A stretch of DNA of 11,641 bases from Bacillota bacterium (GTDB lineage: Bacteria; Bacillota; Clostridia; Lachnospirales; Lachnospiraceae), in assembly GCA_023415655.1 (NCBI GenBank), contig JAEZKD010000317.1, positions 1-11,641 of the forward strand, given 5' to 3'. Shown here in pieces: positions 1-5,187 of the stretch; position 1 is the first letter of the stretch, and the number at the start of each line of letters is the position of its first letter. The position numbers and the translations under genes were made by a program. A model generated the notes under the pieces. It searched no databases. It was not told the origin of the DNA and saw only the letters and a program-made list of their open reading frames with translations.

Positions 1-1
1 A

Positions 2-103
2 AGCAAATGCCCTTTGTATCCTAATTTAACGTGGAATGATATGAATGCAAATGACTTAAATCGAATGATTTCACTATTTGAGTTATCTGAAAGTTTGTTA
101 TAG
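2..103 (+). CDS. C-terminal fragment of an unrecognised protein
   Basis: An open frame enters from the left edge and encodes 33 residues before a TAG stop at 101-103. The peptide begins SKCPLYPNLTWNDMNAND and ends LFELSESLL. I do not recognise a family. The other two forward frames give no better reading: frame 1 stops at 22-24. No hairpin terminator follows it, and the next gene starts 73 bases later. It is presumably the end of an upstream gene, but a chance open frame of this length is possible. Confidence 0.4.
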   Translation, partial: SKCPLYPNLTWNDMNANDLNRMISLFELSESLL

Positions 104-136
104 TTGACATAGTATCTTTCTAGAAAAAGGCATCAT
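104..136 (+). promoter_or_regulatory. Possible promoter with long spacer and central palindrome before the MerR gene
   Basis: A perfect TTGACA lies at 104-109 and a weak -10 (CATCAT, 4 of 6) at 131-136, giving a 21-bp spacer. A perfect 10-bp palindrome TTTCTAGAAA sits at 117-126, close to the middle of the spacer. MerR-family regulators are known to act on promoters with overlong spacers through a dyad between the two boxes, so autoregulation is a reasonable inference. The -10 assignment is weak; TATAGA at 137-142 is another candidate. Confidence 0.3.
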
Positions 137-176
137 TATAGATAAATACAACAATTAATTTGGTGGGTGATTCTTA

Positions 177-932
177 ATGAAAACATATTCAACTAGTCAA
201 ATCGCAAAGCTTGTAGGTGTGCATCCAAATACGGTGAGGATGTATGAAGAATGGAAGTTGATACAAGTTCCAAAACGAAGGGCGAATGGATATCGTGTTT
301 TTACAGAGATCCATATAGATCAATTTCATTTGGTAAGGAAGGCGTTCCAAATAGAAGTATTGCAGGCAGGACTTCGCAATAAAATAATAGAGTCGATAAA
401 ATATGCTGCAAACTATCAATTTGATGATGCGATTGATTGTGCAAAGGAGTATCTAAAGATTGCGAAACGAGAGATGGATCACGCAAGGAAAGTAACTGAA
501 CTTGTTCAGGAGTTACTAAATAGTGATATTCCTAATGATAATCGACTATTAAAGCGAGCAGAAGTTGCAAAAGAATTAGGATTAACGATTGACACGATTC
601 GTAATTGGGAGATGAATGGATTAATAAAAGTGAAGCGAAAAGAAAATAGATATCGTGTCTATGATTCCAGAGATATCAAGAAGCTTACCATCATTCGTTC
701 TTTACGATGTGCCAATTATTCATTATCGGCAATCCTTAGAATGCTCAATAAATTAGAACATAAGCAAGATATTGATGCACTCGAAGTTTTAAATACACCA
801 GAGGAAACAGAAGACATTATACAAGCCTGTGATCGACTCACTAATTCGTTAACAACGGCGAGTGAAAACGCGAACGAAGTATTAGAATTATTAATTGAGA
901 TGAAAAATAAATATTCAAACCCTCCATTATAA
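177..932 (+). CDS. MerR-family transcriptional regulator with two tandem MerR DNA-binding domains
   Basis: This 251-residue protein carries two MerR-type winged helix-turn-helix domains in one chain. The first spans about residues 3-57 (QIAKLVGVHPNTVRMYEEW, then the wing NGYRVFTEIHI). The second spans about 124-192 (RAEVAKELGLTIDTIRNWE, then the wing ENRYRVYDSRDI). Each is followed by a helical segment (about 60-115 and 195-245) of the sort that forms the dimer coiled coil in ordinary MerR proteins. Typical MerR proteins have one such domain and dimerise. No cysteine-rich metal loop or known drug-binding domain is visible, so the inducer is unknown. The start is supported by the GGTGGG-type site at 162-168. 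The gene lies directly upstream of an ABC exporter-like pair and probably controls it; that link is inferred from position. Coding ends inside a terminator hairpin. Confidence 0.88.
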   Translation: MKTYSTSQIAKLVGVHPNTVRMYEEWKLIQVPKRRANGYRVFTEIHIDQFHLVRKAFQIEVLQAGLRNKIIESIKYAANYQFDDAIDCAKEYLKIAKREMDHARKVTELVQELLNSDIPNDNRLLKRAEVAKELGLTIDTIRNWEMNGLIKVKRKENRYRVYDSRDIKKLTIIRSLRCANYSLSAILRMLNKLEHKQDIDALEVLNTPEETEDIIQACDRLTNSLTTASENANEVLELLIEMKNKYSNPPL

Positions 933-962
933 CACCAGACTTTTGTTTGGTGTTATTGTTTT
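931..962 (+). terminator. Intrinsic terminator or attenuator after the MerR gene
   Basis: AACACCAGAC (931-940) pairs with GTTTGGTGTT (945-954) in a 10-bp stem with one G-U pair and a TTTT loop. It is followed by a T-rich run (ATTGTTTTTTAT). The hairpin begins within the TAA stop of the MerR gene. The downstream ABC genes start only about 40 bases later without an obvious strong promoter between, so this may be a leaky terminator that lowers, rather than abolishes, read-through. Confidence 0.7.
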
Positions 963-996
963 TTATGAGATAGGAAATCAAAAAGGAGGAAACAAA

Positions 997-1731
997 ATGG
1001 AGCATGTGATTCGTGTGAAGAACCTTACCAAAAAGTATGGAGATTGTATCGCAGTCAATGATTTAAGCTTTTGTGTGAAGCAAGGAACCGTGTTTGGACT
1101 TTTGGGAGCGAATGGTGCAGGGAAAAGCAGTACACTGGAATGTATTTTAGGTACAAAAAAATATGAAGCAGGAGAGATTTCTGTACTTTCTATGGACCCA
1201 ATTAAAGATAGAAAGGTAGTGTTTGAACAGGTGGGGGTACAATTTCAAGAAGCTAAATATCAAGAATTGATTCAAGTGGAAGAATTGTGTGAGATGACAG
1301 CTGCGCTTTACAAACAACCAAAAGATTATGTTCATTTACTACAGGTTTTCGGTATAGCAGATAAAAAGAAAACATACGTCAAAGAGTTATCTGGTGGAGA
1401 AAGACAACGACTTTTTATTGTTCTTGCACTCATACCCAATCCATCGTTGGTTTTTCTTGATGAATTAACGACTGGACTGGATGCAAGAGCAAGAAGAGAG
1501 GTGTGGAACATCCTTGCTACCTTAAAAAAACAGGGAATGTCCATCCTTTTAACTTCTCACTTTATGGATGAGGTGGAAGCTTTGTGCGATGAAATTTTGA
1601 TTCTGAAAAAAGGAAAAACTGTGTTTCATGGAACTGTACCATTAGCAAAGCAGGAAAGTGGTCAGGATAATTTTGAAGATGCTTATTTATGGTTTACTGA
1701 TGAGGGGGAGATCGTATATGAAAGCATTTAG
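997..1731 (+). CDS. ABC transporter ATP-binding protein (ABC-2 / drug-exporter type)
   Basis: This 244-residue cytoplasmic ATPase would energise the adjacent membrane subunit. All nucleotide-binding motifs are visible: Walker A GANGAGKS at 37-44, Q-loop glutamine near 84, signature LSGGERQ at 131-137, Walker B LVFLDE at 151-156, D-loop TGLD ending at 162, and the switch histidine at 188 (TSHFMDEVE). One deviation is the usual DEP after Walker B, which reads DEL here. The ATG at 997 is chosen because AAGGAGG lies at 984-990; the frame is open back to 943 but that region overlaps the terminator stem and has no ribosome site. The sequence resembles the DrrA/CcmA-like exporter ATPases. Its end overlaps the permease start by 14 bases, showing translational coupling. 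The substrate cannot be deduced; MerR-linked ABC-2 systems often export drugs or peptides. Confidence 0.93.
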   Translation: MEHVIRVKNLTKKYGDCIAVNDLSFCVKQGTVFGLLGANGAGKSSTLECILGTKKYEAGEISVLSMDPIKDRKVVFEQVGVQFQEAKYQELIQVEELCEMTAALYKQPKDYVHLLQVFGIADKKKTYVKELSGGERQRLFIVLALIPNPSLVFLDELTTGLDARARREVWNILATLKKQGMSILLTSHFMDEVEALCDEILILKKGKTVFHGTVPLAKQESGQDNFEDAYLWFTDEGEIVYESI

Positions 1732-2461
1732 AGTTATGTTAAAAAATGAGTTTAAAATGTCACTGCGTGGAATGGATATGATTATCTTTGCGGTGATCAT
1801 GCCTGTGATTGTACTAATCATTATGGGTATCGTATTTGGACAAAAACCAGCATTTGAAGGTGCAGACTATACGTTTTTAGATCAATCGTTTGGAGCACTT
1901 GCTAGTATTGCGATCTGTGCGGGTGGGGTGATGGGATTACCATTAGTTATATCAGATTATCGTTCAAAGCATATTTTAAAGAGATATCATGTGACACCTG
2001 TGAAGCCTAGCTTAATCCTACTTGTAGAAGTTGCAATTTATGTTATCTATGCGACAATTTCACTGATTAGCTTATTTCTGATTGCTACCTTATTCTTTGG
2101 ATTTTCGATGCGTGGAAGTATATTCTTATTCTTGCTTGGTTGGATTTTAGTTATGGTGTCTATGTTTAGTATCGGAATGATGGTAGGTGGTATCGCAAAG
2201 AATGCAAAAGTAGCTGGCATTATTGCAAGTGCACTCTATTTCCCAATGTTAGTCTTCTCTGGAGCCACATTACCCTATGAAGTCATGCCAGAAATTATGC
2301 AAAAGGTAGTCAATGTATTGCCATTGACACAAGGAATAAAGATATTAAAGAATGCAACGCTTGGACTACCAATGGAGAACGTAGGGATTTCGATTATACT
2401 TATGTTAGTAATAGCAGCTGTTTGTTCTATCATTGGGATAACGAAGTTTAAGTGGGAATAG
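1718..2461 (+). CDS. ABC-2 type transporter permease
   Basis: This is a 247-residue integral membrane protein, the usual length for a single-domain ABC-2 permease. It shows about six hydrophobic segments: near residues 22-41, 57-77, 102-130, 135-162, 168-190 and 223-241. Between the second and third lies the cytoplasmic stretch ISDYRSKHILKRYHVTP, a pattern seen in DrrB/NodJ-like permeases where a K/R-rich segment contacts the ATPase. FSGATLPYEVMPEIMQ before the last helix is also typical of the family. The ATG at 1718 is preferred over an in-frame ATG at 1658 because GAGGGGGAG lies at 1702-1710 and the protein then starts at the usual MKAFRVMLKNEF position. It would form a homodimer with the overlapping upstream ATPase as an exporter; substrate unknown. 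Confidence 0.92.
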   Translation: MKAFRVMLKNEFKMSLRGMDMIIFAVIMPVIVLIIMGIVFGQKPAFEGADYTFLDQSFGALASIAICAGGVMGLPLVISDYRSKHILKRYHVTPVKPSLILLVEVAIYVIYATISLISLFLIATLFFGFSMRGSIFLFLLGWILVMVSMFSIGMMVGGIAKNAKVAGIIASALYFPMLVFSGATLPYEVMPEIMQKVVNVLPLTQGIKILKNATLGLPMENVGISIILMLVIAAVCSIIGITKFKWE

Positions 2462-2479
2462 TAAGCATATAAGTGATAT

Positions 2480-2509
2480 TCGCTAATCCTCTATGGATTA
2501 GCGATTTTT
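2480..2509 (+). terminator. Intrinsic terminator after the ABC exporter operon
   Basis: A perfect 10-bp stem TCGCTAATCC (2480-2489) with GGATTAGCGA (2495-2504) and a 5-base loop is followed by TTTTT. It lies 18 bases after the permease stop and closes the MerR/ABC unit. Confidence 0.9.
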
Positions 2510-2545
2510 AGCTTAATATTTACTTCTTCGTTGATATGATTATAG

Positions 2546-2574
2546 TTGATAAAATTGCTACATTGTGATAATCT
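2546..2574 (+). promoter_or_regulatory. Candidate promoter for the cobalamin riboswitch transcript
   Basis: TTGATA (2546-2551) is followed after 17 bases by TAATCT (2569-2574), preceded by TG at 2566-2567 as in an extended -10. GATAAT at 2567-2572 is an alternative with a 15-base spacer. Either gives a transcription start about 10-15 bases before the riboswitch P1 stem at 2592, which is a sensible arrangement. Confidence 0.5.
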
Positions 2575-2591
2575 ATCTAAGAATTGAATAA

Positions 2592-2762
2592 TTGAATTAG
2601 GTGTCAGACATTAAATTTTAATGGTTCTGATGAAAAGGGAAACAGGTGAGAATCCTGTACGAACTCGTCACCGTAATAAGGGAGCAAAACCGATGTATCA
2701 CTGGGAAACTGGGAAGATGGTGGATGCAATGATCTTTAAGCCGGGAGACCTGCCTAATTTGA
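2592..2762 (+). ncRNA. Cobalamin (vitamin B12) riboswitch aptamer, class I type
   Basis: The conserved cobalamin aptamer elements are present in order. P1 pairs TTGAATTAGG (2592-2601) with CCTAATTTGA (2753-2762), with two G-U pairs. A variable hairpin spans 2604-2630. Then come the core AAAAGGGAAACAGG, P4 (ACAGG 2642-2646 with CCTGT 2654-2658, enclosing TGAGAAT), P5 (ACG 2659-2661 with CGT 2672-2674), GTCACCGTAATA, GGGAGC, TCACTG, and TGGGAAGATGG. The 3' B12 box AAGCCGGGAGACCTGCC is at 2738-2754, very close to the family consensus. It precedes an intrinsic terminator and a small cysteine-rich gene of a family linked to cobalamin loci. Adenosylcobalamin is the usual ligand of this class; ligand preference is not proven here. 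A 65-codon open frame across this element is not a gene. Confidence 0.95.
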
Positions 2763-2906
2763 GTACAAAGCGAATGCTTAAACCACGAGTAACTGGTTGT
2801 ACATGTGAATCTATTTGAATATTCTTTCTTAGAATATAGTCAGTAGGTTTAGTTTGTATGTAAGAGTTATCTTTGTGATAGCTCTTTTTTTTGATGGGAG
2901 GAACTT
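2763..2906 (+). promoter_or_regulatory. Expression platform of the first cobalamin riboswitch
   Basis: A hairpin AACCA (2781-2785) / TGGTT (2794-2798) displays the loop CGAGTAAC. Its CGAGT (2786-2790) is complementary to ACTCG (2663-2667) in loop L5 of the aptamer, so it is a good candidate for the L5-L13 kissing interaction known in this class. Further on are a 7-bp hairpin (2819-2837) and the terminator at 2862-2892. GTAACT (2789-2794) can also pair weakly with AGTTAT in the terminator's 5' arm (2865-2870), a possible antiterminator. Formation of the kissing loop on B12 binding would then free the terminator. The pairings are read from sequence; the switching order is inferred. Confidence 0.6.
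2862..2892 (+). terminator. Riboswitch-controlled intrinsic terminator
   Basis: AAGAGTTATC (2862-2871) pairs with GATAGCTCTT (2877-2886), 10 bp with one G-U pair, loop TTTGT, followed by Ts through 2892. It stands just 14 bases before the next start codon and downstream of the cobalamin aptamer, so transcriptional attenuation is the likely mode of control. Confidence 0.9.
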
Positions 2907-3149
2907 ATGGAGAATTCTTATCGTTATTTTAATAATTCCATGTGTAAATATTATCCATGTCATGATGGGATAGAGGATATCAATTGCTTATTTTGTTTTT
3001 GTCCTCTTTATCATATGGAACAATGTCCTGGTGAATACAAGTATATCGAAGTAAAAGAAAAGAAAATCAAGGAATGCACGAACTGCACCTTCCCTCACAA
3101 AGCAGAGAATTACGATGTAATTATGAAATTACTATCTGCTAGAAATTAA
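2907..3149 (+). CDS. Cysteine-rich small domain protein, likely metal-binding, B12-regulated
   Basis: This 80-residue protein has eight cysteines (13, 18, 27, 30, 32, 40, 57, 60) plus histidines at 19, 36 and 64. The blocks NCLFCFCPLY (26-35) and CTNCTFPHKAENYD (57-70) match my recollection of the cysteine-rich small domain family (Pfam PF04071), which is found in clostridia and methanogens and is often near, or fused to, cobalamin genes. A metal or metal-cluster site is likely; no enzymatic role is established. It is probably cytoplasmic, with no signal peptide or membrane segment. GGGAGG at 2896-2901 supports the ATG. It is the first gene after the cobalamin riboswitch and terminator, so it should be repressed by B12. 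A second cobalamin aptamer follows 31 bases after its stop. Confidence 0.85.
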   Translation: MENSYRYFNNSMCKYYPCHDGIEDINCLFCFCPLYHMEQCPGEYKYIEVKEKKIKECTNCTFPHKAENYDVIMKLLSARN

Positions 3150-3154
3150 TATCG

Positions 3155-3177
3155 TATATCATTTATTTTATGATATA
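3155..3177 (+). other. Short hairpin between the cysteine-rich gene and the second riboswitch
   Basis: TATATCAT (3155-3162) pairs with ATGATATA (3170-3177) around a 7-base loop. No T-run follows, so it is not a convincing terminator. It ends 3 bases before the P1 stem of the second aptamer and might insulate or punctuate the transcript. Confidence 0.4.
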
Positions 3178-3180
3178 GAG

Positions 3181-3341
3181 TAATGTTTGGGGAAACAGGT
3201 GGAATTCCTGTACGAGCCCGTCGCCGTGATACGATAGTGATCATATTCGTTCTTACCCAAAGCCACATTTGGGGACAAGTCATTGGAATCTTCTGAGAAG
3301 GCGAACGAATATATGCGTTAAGTCGAAACATCCAAACATTA
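3181..3341 (+). ncRNA. Second, divergent cobalamin riboswitch
   Basis: A perfect 10-bp closing stem pairs TAATGTTTGG (3181-3190) with CCAAACATTA (3332-3341). Inside it the cobalamin core is clear: GGGGAAACAGGTGGAATT, P4 (ACAGG 3195-3199 with CCTGT 3207-3211), P5 (ACG 3212-3214 with CGT 3225-3227) enclosing AGCCCGTCGC, then GTGATACG. A long arm pairs ATATTCGTTC (3243-3252) with GAACGAATAT (3303-3312), containing GAGAAGGCG. The 3' box reads AAGTCGAAACATCC (3320-3333) and departs from the usual GGAGACCTGCC. The hairpin between P1 and the core seen in the first copy is absent. It sits upstream of a transcobalamin-like lipoprotein and a transporter gene. The core and closing stem make the family call strong; ligand class and affinity are uncertain. 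Confidence 0.85.
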
Positions 3342-3404
3342 CACCACCTTTGCAAACACTGCGAGTGCCAGTAAAAAGGAAATAATAATTTAAGGAGAGA
3401 AAAC
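3342..3404 (+). promoter_or_regulatory. Leader between the second riboswitch and the lipoprotein gene
   Basis: No intrinsic terminator is present here. CACT (3357-3360) and AGTG (3364-3367) form a tiny hairpin with loop GCG; GCGA (3361-3364) could touch TCGC (3221-3224) of loop L5. CCTTT (3347-3351) is complementary to AAAGG (3375-3379), and its CCTT also to AAGG of the ribosome site AAGGAGAG (3392-3399). Control by masking of the ribosome site is therefore possible but only weakly supported. Confidence 0.35.
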
Positions 3405-3875
3405 ATGCAAACGAAATTCAAAAACAAAAAAGTAACTTCATTGCTCCTTTGTATGATGCTTATTGTGGCTATGGCATTTAGTACAGTAGGATGTAGTAAC
3501 GACAAACAAGATGGAAGTACTCAGTCTTCTACGGATGTCAAAACCAATGCCGAAACAGAAACTCAGGTTACTGTCTTGGGTGAAGGTAACACCAAAATAC
3601 TATTTACAGTAGTAGACAAAGATGGAAATGAAACCAATTTTGAAATCCATACAGATAAAGAAATGGTTGGAGATGCATTGTTAGAGGCTGGATTAATTGA
3701 AGGTGAGACTGGTGAATATGGACTTTATGTAAAAACAGTCAATGGAATCACAGCAGATTTTGACACGGATGGAACTTACTGGGCATTCTATGTAAATGAT
3801 GAATATGCAACTAGTGGCGTAGATACGACACCTATAAAAGAAGGAGAAATCTACTCTTTTAAGGTTAGTAAGTAA
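3405..3875 (+). CDS. DUF4430 (transcobalamin-like C-terminal domain) lipoprotein
   Basis: A 156-residue exported lipoprotein. Residues 1-30 form a signal peptide (K-rich start, hydrophobic 12-26) ending in the lipobox TVGC with the lipidated cysteine at 30. A polar Ser/Thr/Glu linker follows to about 53. The C-terminal domain, about 55-156, shows the pattern of DUF4430 (Pfam PF14478): GDALLEAGLI, then DGTYWAFYVNDEYATSGVD and PIKEGEIYSFKV. That fold is named for its resemblance to the C-terminal domain of transcobalamin and intrinsic factor. I infer that it captures a corrinoid outside the membrane: it lies behind a cobalamin riboswitch and its stop overlaps the start of an ECF S-component (TAATG). 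AAGGAGAG at 3392-3399 fixes the start. DUF4430 also occurs in adhesin-like proteins, so binding is not proven. Confidence 0.85.
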   Translation: MQTKFKNKKVTSLLLCMMLIVAMAFSTVGCSNDKQDGSTQSSTDVKTNAETETQVTVLGEGNTKILFTVVDKDGNETNFEIHTDKEMVGDALLEAGLIEGETGEYGLYVKTVNGITADFDTDGTYWAFYVNDEYATSGVDTTPIKEGEIYSFKVSK

Positions 3876-4393
3876 TGAAAGTAACAACGAGAGAAGTTGC
3901 GATATTTGGGACCTTAGGAGCTTTGATGTATGCTTCTAAGGTCATAATGGAAGCGGTACCTAATGTTCATTTGCTAGGTGTGTTTACTATCGCATTAACA
4001 GTTGTATATAGAAAAAAAGCCTTATACCCCATTTATACTTATGTATTTTTAAATGGATTATTCTGCGGATTTTCTACATGGTGGATTCCGTATCTATATT
4101 TATGGACTTTATTGTGGGGGGGGACAATGTTACTTCCACAAAGGATACCGAAAAAGATTCAGCCACTAATTTATATGATCTTAAATGCTTGTCACGGATT
4201 TCTATTTGGAATATTATATTCCCCTGCGCAGGCAATCATGTTTGGATTAAGCTTAAAAGGGATGATAGCATGGATTATTGCTGGACTTCCATGGGACTTT
4301 ATTCATGGAGTTAGTAATTTTTTCTGTGGTATGCTTATTATTCCGATTGTATCATTACTAAGAAGACTAGAAAATGGTACACAAGATAGATAA
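3875..4393 (+). CDS. ECF transporter S-component, probably for cobalamin or a precursor
   Basis: A 172-residue integral membrane protein with about five to six hydrophobic segments (near 8-26, 32-45, 49-66, 72-86, 96-120 and 128-165), the size of an ECF substrate-specific subunit. The N-terminus TREVAIFGTLGALMYASKVIMEAVPNV resembles clostridial S-components, including the small-residue-rich first helix used for contact with the T subunit. No T component or ATPases are adjacent, so it would use a shared ECF module encoded elsewhere (group II arrangement). It overlaps the lipoprotein stop by one base and lacks its own ribosome site, implying translational coupling. The B12 riboswitch and the transcobalamin-like partner argue for a corrinoid substrate. 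It is not obviously identical to CbrT or BtuM, so no symbol is given. Confidence 0.82.
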   Translation: MKVTTREVAIFGTLGALMYASKVIMEAVPNVHLLGVFTIALTVVYRKKALYPIYTYVFLNGLFCGFSTWWIPYLYLWTLLWGGTMLLPQRIPKKIQPLIYMILNACHGFLFGILYSPAQAIMFGLSLKGMIAWIIAGLPWDFIHGVSNFFCGMLIIPIVSLLRRLENGTQDR

Positions 4394-4422
4394 ATTTAAT
4401 GAAATATAATAAAAGGAAAAGA

Positions 4423-4460
4423 ACACGCTAATTCTTTATGGGTTAGCGTGTATTCTATTC
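4423..4460 (+). terminator. Intrinsic terminator after the B12 uptake unit
   Basis: ACACGCTAATTC (4423-4434) pairs with GGGTTAGCGTGT (4440-4451), 12 bp with two G-U pairs and a TTTAT loop, followed by ATTCTATTC. The T-run is interrupted, but position and stem strength support termination of the S-component transcript. Confidence 0.75.
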
Positions 4461-4546
4461 ATGACCTATTGCTTGAATAATTCATCTTGTTGCTCACGTT
4501 AAGTGTTCCAAGGTATAATCAATGATACGATAAGAAATAGGAATGA

Positions 4547-4575
4547 TTGACTTCCATAAATAGGCAATATATAAT
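4547..4575 (+). promoter_or_regulatory. Strong promoter for the isochorismatase-family gene
   Basis: TTGACT (4547-4552) and TATAAT (4570-4575) are separated by exactly 17 bases, a near-consensus housekeeping promoter. Transcription would start near 4582, about 40 bases before the start codon. A second TATAAT at 4514-4519 has only a weak -35 (TTGCTC, 18-base spacer). The rest of the gap from 4452 to 4623 shows no other structure. Confidence 0.8.
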
Positions 4576-4623
4576 AATTACAGAAGCATAATGCAGGTAT
4601 TCTTGTGAATGGAGGAGACGTAA

Positions 4624-5142
4624 ATGAAAGAAGCATTACTTATCATTGACGTACAGAATGATTATTTTCCTGGTGGAAGGTGTGAGCTTTACAATACATA
4701 TGAGGCGGAAAAACGAATCATATCACTGATAAAAGAAAGTCGGATACTAGAACGTCCAATTATTTACATTCAGCATATTAATTCGGCAGATCGTACATTT
4801 TTTCTTGAGGGCACTTATGGATGCGAAATTTCAGAACGTATCAAACCACAGTCTGAAGATAAAGTGATTGTAAAACACTATCCAAATAGTTTTCTAAATA
4901 CAGAGTTGGATTCCTATTTGAAGGAAAAGGAGATCAAGAAACTAATTGTGTGTGGAATGATGACGCATATGTGTGTGGATACAACAGTTCGTGCTGCAAT
5001 GGATTATGGATATAAAGTTGACCTAGTTGCTAATGCATGTGCAACTAAGGATTTGATCCTAGCTGGTGAAGTGATACCTGCGCAAACGGTGCAAAAGACC
5101 TTCCTTGCTTCTTTAAATGGAGTTTTTGCCAACATTGTATAA
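4624..5142 (+). CDS. Isochorismatase-family cysteine hydrolase
   Basis: A 172-residue cytoplasmic hydrolase of the isochorismatase-like fold. The catalytic triad is visible: Asp9 in LLIIDVQNDYF, Lys84 in VKHYPNSF, and Cys117 in GMMTHMCVDTTVRAA. The segment YKVDLVANACATKD (130-143) matches the conserved region after the nucleophile. The cysteine nucleophile indicates amide or C-N hydrolysis (as in nicotinamidase and related hydrolases) rather than isochorismate cleavage, since true isochorismatases lack this cysteine. Metal-binding residues of nicotinamidases (DxH around 50-60) are not clear, so the substrate is open. GGAGGAG at 4611-4617 supports the ATG. It has its own promoter and is followed 45 bases later by a small membrane protein gene. 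I see no direct link to the B12 or iron genes. Confidence 0.9.
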   Translation: MKEALLIIDVQNDYFPGGRCELYNTYEAEKRIISLIKESRILERPIIYIQHINSADRTFFLEGTYGCEISERIKPQSEDKVIVKHYPNSFLNTELDSYLKEKEIKKLIVCGMMTHMCVDTTVRAAMDYGYKVDLVANACATKDLILAGEVIPAQTVQKTFLASLNGVFANIV

Positions 5143-5187
5143 CATCGTGAAAGGTGCTTTGCAAAAAATGCATAAGAGGAGGTTATT

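Noticed and set aside
943..996. Upstream GTG/ATG-extended start for the ABC ATPase
   Set aside because: The extra 18 codons overlap the terminator stem and have no ribosome site, whereas AAGGAGG precedes the ATG at 997 and gives the normal family N-terminus.
1658..1717. Earlier in-frame ATG for the ABC-2 permease
   Set aside because: It would overlap the ATPase by 74 bases; GAGGGGGAG just before the ATG at 1718 and the family-like N-terminus MKAFRVMLKNEF favour the later start.
2621..2818. 65-codon open frame (MVLMKRETGENPV...)
   Set aside because: It lies across the cobalamin riboswitch and its expression platform; the conserved sequence is RNA structure, no ribosome site precedes it, and no protein family is evident.
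3146..3505. 119-codon minus-strand open frame
   Set aside because: It covers the reverse complement of the second riboswitch and the start of the lipoprotein gene, with no ribosome site and no recognisable protein features.
4078..4314. 78-codon plus-strand open frame inside the S-component gene
   Set aside because: It is a frame shadow of a well-supported membrane protein gene, with no ribosome site or family resemblance.
2480..4451. Related GCTAAT/TTAGCG hairpins at 2480-2504 and 4423-4451 as a dispersed repeat family
   Set aside because: The shared arms are only 6-7 bases and both behave as ordinary terminators; similarity is probably chance.
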